From: Candidatus Zhuqueibacterota bacterium
GTDB taxonomy: Bacteria > Zhuqueibacterota > Zhuqueibacteria > Oceanimicrobiales > Oceanimicrobiaceae
Length of the DNA: 64,000 bases
Direction of reading: 5' to 3'
NCBI GenBank assembly: GCA_029262005.1
Contig: JAJDAG010000089.1
Location: 52,683 to 116,682 of the forward strand
In this document: positions 34,935 through 44,287 of the stretch, in pieces
Numbering within the stretch: position 1 is the stretch's first letter
Layout: each line of letters begins with the position of its first letter
Notes under the pieces: generated by a model
The model's input: only the letters and a program-made list of their open reading frames with translations
Database searches by the model: none
What the model was told of the DNA's origin: nothing
Made by a program: the position numbers and the translations under genes

Positions 34935-37900
34935 ATGCAAGCCAACAAAATTATGCGCGTTATTTTTATCCTCGTTATCCTCACTCAAACGTTGTTTGCC
35001 AAAGACGAAAAGAAAGCGGAAGACTGGGATGTTACCGCTGCGTTTGGTGAAAGCAAGGACATTGAATTCACCACAGACGAAGGAACCTGGATGAGTCTGG
35101 ACGTCAGTCCCGACGGCAAGGAAATTGTCTTTGATATGTTGGGCGATATTTTCATTATGCCGATTAGCGGCGGCGCAGCCAGGTTGCTTTCAGGCGGCCC
35201 GGCTTATGAAGTACAGCCGCGTTTTAGTCCCGATGGCAAGTTGCTCAGCTTCACCAGCGACCGGGGCGGTGCTGATAATATTTGGGTCATGAATAGAGAT
35301 GGTTCCGAGCCGCGGCAAGTAACAAAAGAGGATTTTCGTCTGCTTAACAATGCCTGCTGGATGCCCGACAGCCAGTATCTTGTTGCGCGCAAACATTTTA
35401 CCAGCAGGCGTTCGCTTGGAGCCGGAGAAATGTGGCTGTATCATATTTCCGGCGGAGAAGGGTTGCAGTTGACAAAGCGCAAAAATGATCAGGAAGATGC
35501 GGGTGAACCCTGTGTTTCACCTGACGGCCGTTATGTTTACTTCAGCGAAGATATGACGCCGGGTGGTCGCTTTCTTTACAATAAAGATCCCAACGGGCAG
35601 ATTTATATCATCCGTCGCCTTGACCGCGAAACAGGAAAAATTCGTAATGTTGTTACCGGGCCCGGCGGCGCTGTGCGGCCGCAAATTTCTCCCGATGGCA
35701 AACAGTTGGCATTCGTTCGTCGTGTGCGGTTGAAAAGTGTGCTCTATGTTCGTGATCTTGAGACCGGGGAGCAGCGGCCGATTTATGACAAGCTGACCAA
35801 AGACCAGCAGGAGGCATGGGCCATCTTTGGTGTTTATCCGAATTTCGCCTGGACACCTGATTCAAGGCACATTATTTTCTGGGCGGAAGGCAAAATCTGG
35901 AGAATCGATCCGGCGACTCGTAATGTGAAACAAATTCCCTTTGAAGTAACCGCCAAGCACACAATTCATGCGGCCCCGCGTTTTAAACAGACGGTTTCGC
36001 CGGAAAATTTCGAAGTTAAAATGATTCGTCATGCCGTAACCTCGCCTGATGAAAAATGGCTGGTGTTTAATGCGGTTGGCTATCTTTGGAAAAAGGCATT
36101 GCCGGATGGCAAGCCGGTGCGAATAACAAAAGACCGCCACTTTGAGTACGCGCCGGCATTCAGCCCGGACGGCAAATGGATTGTTTACACAACCTGGAGC
36201 GATGATGAACATGGCGCCATTTACAAGGTTCGCGCTAACGGTGGCAAGCCGGTTAAACTCTCGAACCGCAAGGGTTTTTATTTGACACCGGCATTTTCGC
36301 AGGATGGCAAACGCATTGTTTTCCAAAGGGATGCAGGCAACGCGGTGCTGGGCTATACACATGGTGTCGCGCCGGGATTGTACTGGATGTCAGCCACGGG
36401 CGGAAAGGCCACGCTCATCATTGAAAATGGCACTGAGCCAAGGTTCAGCCGGGACGGCAAACGTGTCTATTTTCTCGAAGGAATTAGCAGTATTAGTAAA
36501 AACTACAAAAGCGTACGTCTTGACGGCGGCGATGAACAGACTCATTTCAAGCTGAAATATGTCACAGACATTTTGTTAAGTCCGGATGAAAAGTGGCTTG
36601 CTTTTACCGAGCATTTTAATTGCTACCTAGCGCCGTTTGCCCAAACCGGTCAGCCTGTTGAATTGAATGGCAAAACCAAAGCATTTCCACTAAAACAGAT
36701 CTCGCGTGATGCGGGCACCAACATGCACTGGTCTCGTGATAGCCGCAAATTACACTGGACGATTGGCCCTGAATATTTCACACGCGATTTGAAAAACAGC
36801 TTTACCTTTGTCGCAGGCGCACCGGACAGTATTCCGCCGCCTGATACGTCAGGGTTGCAAATTGGGCTTACGCTGCCAACGGATATGCCAAAAGAGAAAA
36901 TTGCGCTTGTGGGCGCCCGGCTTATCACCATGAACGGTGATGAAGTCATTGAAAATGGTACCATTCTGATTGAAAAAAATCGGATTGTTGCAATTGAAAA
37001 AAGCGAGAAAGCAATTACTGGCGATTACACCAAAGTTGATGTTAGTGGCAAAACAATTATGCCTGGAATTGTGGATGTGCATGCACACATGTGGCAGGCC
37101 GGAAACGGTTTGTCGCCGCAACAAAGCTGGCTGTATTATGCCAACCTGGCTTTTGGTGTGACAACGACTCATGATCCGTCCAATGATACCGAGATGGTTT
37201 TCACCCACTCTGAAATGGTAAAAGCCGGCATTATGACGGGCCCGCGCGTTTATTCCACCGGCACAATTTTATACGGTGCCGATGGTGATTTTAAAGCATT
37301 GGTAAATAATCTTGACGATGCCCGTTCGCATTTGCGCCGACTTAAGGCAGTCGGTGCATTTTCCGTGAAAAGCTATAATCAGCCGCGTCGCAATCAAAGA
37401 CAACAAGTTCTCAAAGCTGCGCATGAATTGAACATGATGGTTGTGCCTGAAGGCGGCTCTACTTTTTTTCACAACATGACCATGATTTTTGATGGCCATA
37501 CCGGCGTGGAGCATTCAGTGCCTGTGTCGCCATTTTATAGAGATGTTTTGACCTTGTGGGGCAACAGCAGCACCGGCCACACTCCGACGCTGGTTGTGGG
37601 GTATGGCGCTATTTCAGGGGAATACTATTGGTACCAGAAAACCAATGTCTGGGAGAATAAGCGCCTGTTGAATTTCTATCCTCGCCCCATGCTTGATGCG
37701 CGCTCACGCCGCCGGGCAATGACACCGGATGATGATTTTGGCCACATTGGCCTTGCACGCGATGCCAAAGCGCTTATCGATGCCGGTGGAAAAGTACAGT
37801 TGGGTGCGCACGGACAGTTGCAGGGTCTGGCCGCACATTGGGAAATGTGGATGTTCAGTCAGGGCGGCATGACCAATATGGAGGTTTTGCGAGCAGCAAC

Positions 37901-38198
37901 TTTGAGTGGGGCTGAGTACCTTGGGCTTGATGGTGACCTGGGTTCTTTAGAAGTAGGTAAACTAGCTGATCTCATCGTGCTTGAAAAAAATCCTTTAGGG
38001 AATATTTTTCACACTGAGAGTATTTTATATGTTATGAAAAATGGCCGGCTCTACGACGCCATGAGCATGAATGAAATTGGCAATGCCCCGCGTAAGCGAG
38101 ATCTGTTTTATTGGGAAAAGCCCGGGACCAACGATGCTTTTGTCTGGCGCGAAGGCAGGGGATTTGGCTTGCCCGGTTGTGGCTGCGGCCGGCATTAG
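34935..38198 (+). CDS. PD40 (TolB-like) propeller fused to an amidohydrolase, exported
   Basis: 1087 residues from ATG 34935 (TTGGAGGGAAC upstream). A frame extending to 34722 has no ribosome site and would hide the signal peptide. Signal VIFILVILTQTLFAK. The N-terminal half (about 40-690) has repeated SPDGK motifs (VSPDGKEIVFD, FSPDGKLLSFTSD, ISPDGKQLAFVR), a TolB/PD40 propeller. The C-terminal amidohydrolase has GIVDVHAHMWQAG (metal HxH), VEHSVP and the usual end LEVGKLADLIVLEKNPLG. Such fusions are found in Bacteroidota-like genomes and may act on cyclic dipeptides or other amides; substrate unknown. Confidence 0.87.
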   Translation: MQANKIMRVIFILVILTQTLFAKDEKKAEDWDVTAAFGESKDIEFTTDEGTWMSLDVSPDGKEIVFDMLGDIFIMPISGGAARLLSGGPAYEVQPRFSPDGKLLSFTSDRGGADNIWVMNRDGSEPRQVTKEDFRLLNNACWMPDSQYLVARKHFTSRRSLGAGEMWLYHISGGEGLQLTKRKNDQEDAGEPCVSPDGRYVYFSEDMTPGGRFLYNKDPNGQIYIIRRLDRETGKIRNVVTGPGGAVRPQISPDGKQLAFVRRVRLKSVLYVRDLETGEQRPIYDKLTKDQQEAWAIFGVYPNFAWTPDSRHIIFWAEGKIWRIDPATRNVKQIPFEVTAKHTIHAAPRFKQTVSPENFEVKMIRHAVTSPDEKWLVFNAVGYLWKKALPDGKPVRITKDRHFEYAPAFSPDGKWIVYTTWSDDEHGAIYKVRANGGKPVKLSNRKGFYLTPAFSQDGKRIVFQRDAGNAVLGYTHGVAPGLYWMSATGGKATLIIENGTEPRFSRDGKRVYFLEGISSISKNYKSVRLDGGDEQTHFKLKYVTDILLSPDEKWLAFTEHFNCYLAPFAQTGQPVELNGKTKAFPLKQISRDAGTNMHWSRDSRKLHWTIGPEYFTRDLKNSFTFVAGAPDSIPPPDTSGLQIGLTLPTDMPKEKIALVGARLITMNGDEVIENGTILIEKNRIVAIEKSEKAITGDYTKVDVSGKTIMPGIVDVHAHMWQAGNGLSPQQSWLYYANLAFGVTTTHDPSNDTEMVFTHSEMVKAGIMTGPRVYSTGTILYGADGDFKALVNNLDDARSHLRRLKAVGAFSVKSYNQPRRNQRQQVLKAAHELNMMVVPEGGSTFFHNMTMIFDGHTGVEHSVPVSPFYRDVLTLWGNSSTGHTPTLVVGYGAISGEYYWYQKTNVWENKRLLNFYPRPMLDARSRRRAMTPDDDFGHIGLARDAKALIDAGGKVQLGAHGQLQGLAAHWEMWMFSQGGMTNMEVLRAATLSGAEYLGLDGDLGSLEVGKLADLIVLEKNPLGNIFHTESILYVMKNGRLYDAMSMNEIGNAPRKRDLFYWEKPGTNDAFVWREGRGFGLPGCGCGRH

Positions 38199-38259
38199 TC
38201 GGGAAAGTTCAGGTTAAGGTGGGGCGTATAAATAAATTATTCAGCAAGGAATCGATAAA

Positions 38260-39315
38260 ATGAAGCATGTATTCTTAATTGTGGCAATTGCCATGGGTGT
38301 GTTGGCAAACAACGTTCTTGAAGCTGCCGTGGAAAAACCTGTTTTTGCAAAGGCAACTTTTGCCGGTGGCTGTTTCTGGTGCATGGAACATCCTTTTGAG
38401 CATTTGCAGGGGGTACGGTCGGTGGTCTCTGGGTATTCCGGCGGCCATAAAAATGACCCTGCTTACCATGAAGTCTCATCGGGTAAAACCGGCCATTTGG
38501 AGGTCGTGCAAATTACGTTTGATCCAAAAACAATCAGCTACGAGGCGCTTTTGGATGTTTACTGGCGCCAGTTTGATCCCACCGATGCCGGCGGCTCTTT
38601 TGTAGATCGGGGCACTCAGTACACTTCAGCCATTTTTTATCATAACAATGAGCAAAAAAAAGTGGCCGAGTACAGCAAAAAGAATTTGGCCGAGTCCGGC
38701 GTGTTCAAAAAACCAATTGTCACGCCAATCCGCGCGGCGGAGACATTTTACCCGGCTGAAGAATATCACCAGGATTACTACAAAAAGAATCCGAAGCATT
38801 ATAAGCGCTACCGTGCCGGCTCCGGGCGCGATGGGTTTATAAAGAGAACCTGGGGCGCACAGCATAAAGCAAAGCGAAAGTATTCAAAATCTTCTGATGA
38901 GGAATTGCGGCAGCTCTTGACGCCTTTGCAATATCAAGTGACTCAGGAAGAGGGCACGGAGCGGCCGTTTGACAATGCCTATTGGAATAACAAAGAATCC
39001 GGAATTTATGTTGATGTCGTCTCTGGAGAGCCGCTTTTCAGTTCGATACATAAATTCAAGTCGGGCACAGGTTGGCCTAGTTTCACTCAACCTATTGACC
39101 CGGAGAATATCATTGAAAAGGTGGATAACCGATTGTGGTCCACAAGAACCGAACTGCGTAGCAAAGGAGCTGATTCGCATCTCGGTCATGTTTTCAAAGA
39201 TGGCCCGAAACCGACCGGATTAAGGTATTGCATTAATTCTGCTTCTCTGCGCTTCATTCCGAGAGGGGATTTGGAAAAAGCAGGATATGGTGAATATTTG
39301 AGTTTATTTAAATAG
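38260..39315 (+). CDS. msrAB: Periplasmic MsrA-MsrB fusion, peptide methionine sulfoxide reductase
   Basis: 351 residues. Signal peptide ([20 protein letters not shown]), so it acts outside the cytoplasm. The MsrA domain (about 30-200) has the nucleophile motif GGCFWC at 36-41 and later HQDYYKKNP. The MsrB domain (about 220-351) has GTGWPSF and the catalytic Cys324 in [11 protein letters not shown]. The MsrB Zn-binding CxxC pairs are absent, as in the Zn-free MsrB class. The pair reduces the S and R forms of oxidised methionine in exported proteins. It begins 61 bp after the amidohydrolase and ends before a strong bidirectional terminator. Confidence 0.93.
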   Translation: MKHVFLIVAIAMGVLANNVLEAAVEKPVFAKATFAGGCFWCMEHPFEHLQGVRSVVSGYSGGHKNDPAYHEVSSGKTGHLEVVQITFDPKTISYEALLDVYWRQFDPTDAGGSFVDRGTQYTSAIFYHNNEQKKVAEYSKKNLAESGVFKKPIVTPIRAAETFYPAEEYHQDYYKKNPKHYKRYRAGSGRDGFIKRTWGAQHKAKRKYSKSSDEELRQLLTPLQYQVTQEEGTERPFDNAYWNNKESGIYVDVVSGEPLFSSIHKFKSGTGWPSFTQPIDPENIIEKVDNRLWSTRTELRSKGADSHLGHVFKDGPKPTGLRYCINSASLRFIPRGDLEKAGYGEYLSLFK

Positions 39316-39333
39316 CATTTTTAGTGTTTTTTT

Positions 39334-39371
39334 AAAACTTTGAGAGGATTTTAAAATCCTCTCAAAGTTTT
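39334..39371. terminator. Bidirectional terminator between msrAB and the arsenite exporter
   Basis: Perfect 19-bp inverted repeat with no unpaired centre: 39334-39352 and 39353-39371 (core ACTTTGAGAGGATTTT). T-runs flank it on both strands. Confidence 0.85.
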
Positions 39372-39403
39372 CCCCAATAACCATTCACTTATGCCCGTCG
39401 TGT

Positions 39404-40486
39404 TTACGGACACACATCCGGCGCCACCACCGTGCCTTTTTCCGGTGCGCCAAAATACTGTTTCTGAAACCACAAAGCCACATTGACCAGACTAATCAGT
39501 ACAGGCACTTCAACCAGGGGCCCGATTACCGCAGCAAAGGCTTCACCGGAATTGATACCGAAAACGGCGACTGAAACGGCAATTGCAAGTTCAAAATTGT
39601 TGCTGGCTGCTGTGAAAGATAGCGTGGCTGTTTTTGAATAATCAGCGCCAACCTTTTTGCCCATGTAAAATGAAACAAGAAACATGACTACAAAATAAAT
39701 GACGAGTGGCAGGGCTATTCGTAGAACATCTAGCGGAATACTGACAATCAATTCTCCCTTCAAAGAAAACATCACGACAATCGTAAACAACAAGGCGATG
39801 AGCGTTACCGGGCTGATTTTAGGAATGAAAATGTTTTCGTACCAATCTTTGCCTTTAAGCTTAATCAACGTGATTCGAGTCAAAAAGCCGGCAATAAATG
39901 GGATGCCGAGATAGATGAAAACGCTTTGGGCAATTTGTCCGATGGTAATTTCTACGGCAAACGATTGCAGGCCAAACCAGGACGGTAAAACGGTCAGAAA
40001 AATGTAGGCGTAGAAGGGAAAAAACAAAACTTGAAAAATTGAGTTAAAGGCCACCAGACCTGCGGCATATTCTGTGTCTCCCTTTGCCAGCTCATTCCAC
40101 ACAATGACCATGGCGATACAGCGGGCCAGCCCAATCATAATCAAGCCTGCCATGTAATGCGGCATGTCGCTGAGAAAAAGTATTGCCAGAAAAAACATGA
40201 GCAGAGGGCCGATAACCCAGTTCTGTACCAGCGACAAAGCCAGCACTTTAACATTCTTGAAAACATCTCCGAGTTCCTCATATTTGACTTTTGCCAGAGG
40301 CGGGTACATCATCAAAATCAAACCGATGGCGATGGGGATATTGGTGGTGCCGGACTGAAAAAGGCCCCAGAAGTTGACAATTCGTGGAAACAAATAGCCT
40401 GACAGCACACCCACCAACATGGCAAGAAATATCCACAGCGTCAGGTATCTGTTGAGAAACGATAGTTTTTTTGCATCGATTTGCAT
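39404..40486 (-). CDS. acr3: ACR3-family arsenite efflux permease
   Basis: 360 residues with about ten membrane helices. The family signature [19 protein letters not shown] (conserved functional Cys) is plain, as are [16 protein letters not shown] and [15 protein letters not shown]. It should export arsenite across the inner membrane. GGGAGA precedes the ATG. It follows the ArsR gene by 69 bp on the same strand. No arsenate reductase lies next to it in this window, so arsenate reduction would depend on another locus. The C-terminus ends APDVCP. Confidence 0.93.
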   Translation of the reverse strand: MQIDAKKLSFLNRYLTLWIFLAMLVGVLSGYLFPRIVNFWGLFQSGTTNIPIAIGLILMMYPPLAKVKYEELGDVFKNVKVLALSLVQNWVIGPLLMFFLAILFLSDMPHYMAGLIMIGLARCIAMVIVWNELAKGDTEYAAGLVAFNSIFQVLFFPFYAYIFLTVLPSWFGLQSFAVEITIGQIAQSVFIYLGIPFIAGFLTRITLIKLKGKDWYENIFIPKISPVTLIALLFTIVVMFSLKGELIVSIPLDVLRIALPLVIYFVVMFLVSFYMGKKVGADYSKTATLSFTAASNNFELAIAVSVAVFGINSGEAFAAVIGPLVEVPVLISLVNVALWFQKQYFGAPEKGTVVAPDVCP

Positions 40487-40555
40487 TTGTGGTTCTCCCG
40501 TTAAGTCGTTTGTTTTTATATTTTGCTAATTGACGAAATGTTTGGGTCAAAAAAA

Positions 40556-40900
40556 TTATCCGGCGCAAAGGGTCTTGCGGTCAACTGACTTCACTTTTTC
40601 ATTGTCCTGAAGGATTGTTTCATCATCTGCAAGCCATTCATTTATGAGCGATAGAATCGGCTCCGCATATAATTCAGAGGCTGAGTCGTTCAAATGATAG
40701 TTCACCCATTTCCCCTCTTTTTCGTCTAAAATCAGTTCTGCGTCACGCAAAATGGACAAGTGCTTCGAAACCGTTGAGTTTGCTAAATTGAGAACTTCTC
40801 TGATTTCGCATACACATAATGAACGAATTTCAAGCATTTTTAAAATTCGAACTCTGTTCGGGTCGGCGACAGCTTTGAATGTTTTCACTAATTTTCGCAT
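40556..40900 (-). CDS. arsR: ArsR-family repressor of the arsenite exporter
   Basis: 114 residues. Winged helix-turn-helix with the ArsR metal site SLCVCEI (Cys29, Cys31) at the start of the DNA-binding helix region, then NSTVSKHLSILRDAELI. Classical arsenite sensors use these cysteines. It precedes acr3 (69 bp) and is only 7 bp behind the stop of the VWA gene, so read-through from that gene could supply basal arsR mRNA. A last Cys (LCAG) is near the end. Confidence 0.92.
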   Translation of the reverse strand: MRKLVKTFKAVADPNRVRILKMLEIRSLCVCEIREVLNLANSTVSKHLSILRDAELILDEKEGKWVNYHLNDSASELYAEPILSLINEWLADDETILQDNEKVKSVDRKTLCAG

Positions 40901-40907
40901 GGGCGTT

Positions 40908-43097
40908 TTACAACATGCCTTTTCGCTTACGGATCAACCATTCCAATCCTAACAAAACCAGGCATGCTATCAAAACGGCTGGCTGCGTCCAGATTTCCCA
41001 TTCACTTTTTAGAACAATATATTTTTTGGGAAACGAAAGATTCTTACCCAGGGTTGCCAGGTCGCTCGACAGATAAAACTGGCCGCCACTTTCCTCGGCA
41101 ATTCGGCGCAGCAATGGTTCATTCATCCGCGTGTTCTGAAACTCAAGACTAAATTCTTCTACAGAAAATCGACCCGTATCACGGCCAAGAACCCTGCCTT
41201 GCTGGTAAGCTGTCCCAGTGAAGTTGTAATCGCCACCGCTCAATACTTGAAAATTGCCGACGTAACGGCCATCACCGATATTGACCAGAGTCAAATCCTG
41301 CGTTTCATCAGGGCCTGGAACCTGTACCGTCACTTCTGCGCCATCGACCGGTTGATAGTCTTCAAAATAAACCTGAGCGGTAAACTCGACCTCTTCCCCG
41401 CTGCGATAAATTTCTTTGTTGGAACTGATACGAACAAGCTTACTCTCATCTTTTGTAGTGAGCCAGCGCACACAGTTTTTCAGAAAGGTTAGGTAATTAC
41501 GGTTCTTTTTGCCAACCCCGTGCATGAGCAAGTCCCACCGCCAGGTGCCGTATGCGAGCAGTGCAATGGACTTCCTTTTGCCGGTATCATAAACCGATAA
41601 AAATGGAACTGTAAATGCCCGGGCAACCTGAGCACGGTTGGGATTGGCAGCAGCAAGGGATGTCGCTCCTTCGTGCAACCTGACGGAACGGATATTACTG
41701 AAAACCGGCGGCAATTCAGCCCAACTATCCTGATTTTCCAGGTCGTCTTCATAAATGCGCAGGACTGGGTGATGTGCGCCTTGTGGCAGGACTTTTATAG
41801 AAACAGTGTGCTCTTGATTTTGCGCAGGTTTGGTTGCAAAAGGCAGAAAATCTTTCAATGACCAAAGTTTATTAAAGTCTGTATGTTTGCCATTCAAAAG
41901 TAGCATGGGTTTGCCTTTTGCAAACGCTCTTTTCAGTTGGTTCATGGGGCCGGTTGATGAATTTTTTTGTGGATAATTTTGCAGAATAAAGCAATCAAAT
42001 TTTTCCAGCTCTTCTTGCGAAGGGAGTGTGGCGCCTTGATAAAATGCCCCTTTTCGATTTCCGACATAAGCGCTGATTTCAATATTCTCATCAGATTGAA
42101 GCGCACGTTTCAGGAAACTGAAGTCCGGCCCTGGGGCGCCGGAGATAATGCAAAGTCGAAGTTTGTTTTTTAGAACTTTGGTGTAAAATGATTTTGTGTT
42201 GTTGGCCCGCGTGAGCTCGTCTTGCAGTATTGGTAGTTTTATCTCATACTTGACAAGGCCTTCCTCTTCCGGTGTAAAATGCAGTCGTACTTTTTGTTCC
42301 ATACCGCTTCCGGAAAGTGTCACCGTCTGCGTGTCAATTGTCCGGTTTCCCTGCACGAGATTTATTGGCAGGCGGTTGCCGTTGAAACCATTGCTTCTGA
42401 TATAAACATCCACTGGTACCTTGTTGCCGGCGTAGACAATTTCGTTGGTGACAAAATTGCTCAGAACAACATCTTTCTGCTCAGAGGGATCGCCAATCGC
42501 CACCGGATAGATGGGCACCGGGTAGTCCTGCACGAAACGAGCGGGATTTTCGCCCAGATTATCGGCGCCGTCGGTCAACAGGATGACAGAAGCAAAATAG
42601 CGTTCAGCCATTTTTTCGTTCAAAATTTCAAGCGCCCGTTGGATGTCCGTACCATCACCTGAAAGTGTGAGGGAATCGGGCGCAAAGTCATTTTTTTCAG
42701 ACAGAGTATGCGAGAATTCATAGTATTGTAACTGAACCTTTCTGTCGGCGTTTGCGAACAGCGGGTCGGCCAGTACGCGTTTTAACTCTTCCTTTCGATC
42801 AACTTTTTCATCAACCAGACCCATACTGGCTGAGTTATCCACCAAAACGGCTACCACAGGCGTTTCCTGCTTGCGGCGGGTCAGGCTGAGAATGGGGTCG
42901 AACAGAAGTAGCAAAATTAGAGTGAGTGACATGGCGCGCAGGGCAGTCAGAAAAATGCGCCATGGTCTGGCGACTGGTGGAATTGTTTTTCGATAAGCAA
43001 AGTAACTTGCGGCAATCGCGGCCAGGATTAAGAGCAAAAGTAGCGCGCCATGCACGGAAGTGTTAAGGTTAATTTCGGATAAGGTAGTCACTGTCAA
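40908..43097 (-). CDS. Membrane protein with von Willebrand factor A domain
   Basis: 729 residues. Two N-terminal helices (about 15-35 and 47-67), a VWA domain with a complete MIDAS motif (VDNSASMG, Asp87-Ser89-Ser91) and LLTDGADNLG later, a middle region with a glutamine-amidotransferase-like feel (CIISGAPGPDFSFLKRAL), and a C-terminal helix (VLIACLVLLGLEWL) before a basic tail. The layout resembles the aerotolerance (Bat)-like/DUF-type VWA proteins of Bacteroidota. The start codon is TTG at 43097; a GTG at 43091 is possible. It lies between tsaD (65 bp) and arsR (7 bp). Function unknown. Confidence 0.75.
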   Translation of the reverse strand: MTVTTLSEINLNTSVHGALLLLLILAAIAASYFAYRKTIPPVARPWRIFLTALRAMSLTLILLLLFDPILSLTRRKQETPVVAVLVDNSASMGLVDEKVDRKEELKRVLADPLFANADRKVQLQYYEFSHTLSEKNDFAPDSLTLSGDGTDIQRALEILNEKMAERYFASVILLTDGADNLGENPARFVQDYPVPIYPVAIGDPSEQKDVVLSNFVTNEIVYAGNKVPVDVYIRSNGFNGNRLPINLVQGNRTIDTQTVTLSGSGMEQKVRLHFTPEEEGLVKYEIKLPILQDELTRANNTKSFYTKVLKNKLRLCIISGAPGPDFSFLKRALQSDENIEISAYVGNRKGAFYQGATLPSQEELEKFDCFILQNYPQKNSSTGPMNQLKRAFAKGKPMLLLNGKHTDFNKLWSLKDFLPFATKPAQNQEHTVSIKVLPQGAHHPVLRIYEDDLENQDSWAELPPVFSNIRSVRLHEGATSLAAANPNRAQVARAFTVPFLSVYDTGKRKSIALLAYGTWRWDLLMHGVGKKNRNYLTFLKNCVRWLTTKDESKLVRISSNKEIYRSGEEVEFTAQVYFEDYQPVDGAEVTVQVPGPDETQDLTLVNIGDGRYVGNFQVLSGGDYNFTGTAYQQGRVLGRDTGRFSVEEFSLEFQNTRMNEPLLRRIAEESGGQFYLSSDLATLGKNLSFPKKYIVLKSEWEIWTQPAVLIACLVLLGLEWLIRKRKGML

Positions 43098-43162
43098 TGT
43101 TACTCATTTTGGTCATTGAATGCAAAACACGAGTTCTGCCGTGATTCCAGGCAGCGAGGGAC

Positions 43163-44158
43163 TCACAACGTCATGGATGGCTTTGGGCTCAAACTATACG
43201 GTGAAGTCACGCCTTGTTCTAAATAGAATTTGCCGGCCCGAACGATCATGGCGGCATTGTCTGTACACAAAACCGATGGAGGATAAAACAATTCAAAGCC
43301 GTATTTTTTACTGGCTTGTTGCAATTTAGAGCGCAACAGACCGTTACAGGCAACACCCCCGGAAAGCGCGAGCTGTTGCAATTTATGTTTATCAAGCGCC
43401 AGCAGACTTTTATCGACCAGCACTTGCAGGGCTGCTTCCTGAAAACTCGCTGCCACATCTGCTTTGCGGGTCAGGCGCTCACTCTGGTCTATGGATTGCA
43501 AGTGGTAAAGGACTGCTGTTTTCAAGCCGCTGTAACTAAAGTCCAGCGGATTGCTTTTGATTTTACCTTTTGGCAAAGAGACATATTGGCTGTCCCCTTT
43601 TTTTGCAAGATTTTCAATAGCCGGACCGCCGGGGTAGGGTAAATCCAGCATTTTGGCAACCTTGTCGAATGCCTCGCCAACGGCATCATCTCGGGTGCGG
43701 CCAATTACTTCGTAGTTGCCCCAGGCTTTTACGAGTGTTAATTGCGTGTGGCCACCGGAGATAACCAACGCCAGAAACGGCGGCTCCGGTCCTGCATGCA
43801 AAACAGAATTTGAAAATATATGTCCTTCGATATGATGTATTCCCACAAGCGGGAGGTTGCCTGCAAGCGCGATCGCTTTCGCAAAATTCAAACCGACCAG
43901 CAGTGAACCGGCAAGGCCCGGGGCGTAAGTTACTGCAATGCCTTCAAGCTCACTGACTGCTACATTTGCTTCATTTAGCGCTTGTTCGACAACCGGCCAG
44001 ATTAACCGCACATGTGCACGTGAAGCTATTTCGGGTACCACGCCTCCGAATATGTTGTGTTCCTCCTGCGAAGCGATGACATTTGATGCAAGTTTCTGGT
44101 CAAGCCAGATTGCTGCTGCGGTTTCGTCACATGAGGTTTCTATGCCGAGTATTTTCAT
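43163..44158 (-). CDS. tsaD: tRNA N6-adenosine threonylcarbamoyltransferase
   Basis: 331 residues, full length. Starts MKILGIETSCDETA; the metal-binding HIEGH is at 109-113; VISGGHTQL, GEAFDKVAKMLDLPYPGGP and SGGVACNGLLR are all in order. TsaD transfers the threonylcarbamoyl group from TC-AMP to A37 of ANN-decoding tRNAs, with TsaB and TsaE (not in this window). A housekeeping cytoplasmic enzyme. It lies behind the Omp85 pair with a 129-bp gap. Confidence 0.96.
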   Translation of the reverse strand: MKILGIETSCDETAAAIWLDQKLASNVIASQEEHNIFGGVVPEIASRAHVRLIWPVVEQALNEANVAVSELEGIAVTYAPGLAGSLLVGLNFAKAIALAGNLPLVGIHHIEGHIFSNSVLHAGPEPPFLALVISGGHTQLTLVKAWGNYEVIGRTRDDAVGEAFDKVAKMLDLPYPGGPAIENLAKKGDSQYVSLPKGKIKSNPLDFSYSGLKTAVLYHLQSIDQSERLTRKADVAASFQEAALQVLVDKSLLALDKHKLQQLALSGGVACNGLLRSKLQQASKKYGFELFYPPSVLCTDNAAMIVRAGKFYLEQGVTSPYSLSPKPSMTL

Positions 44159-44287
44159 TTGATTGGCGCCTCCGGTTGTCTGTGCAACACGCTCGGAAGC
44201 TGTTTTTCGATTTTGAGTTAATCTTGTTGCAAGTCGCTTTATTTACTTGAATTTGTTTTCTTGTGACGATTCAACTTGTCATTTTGG

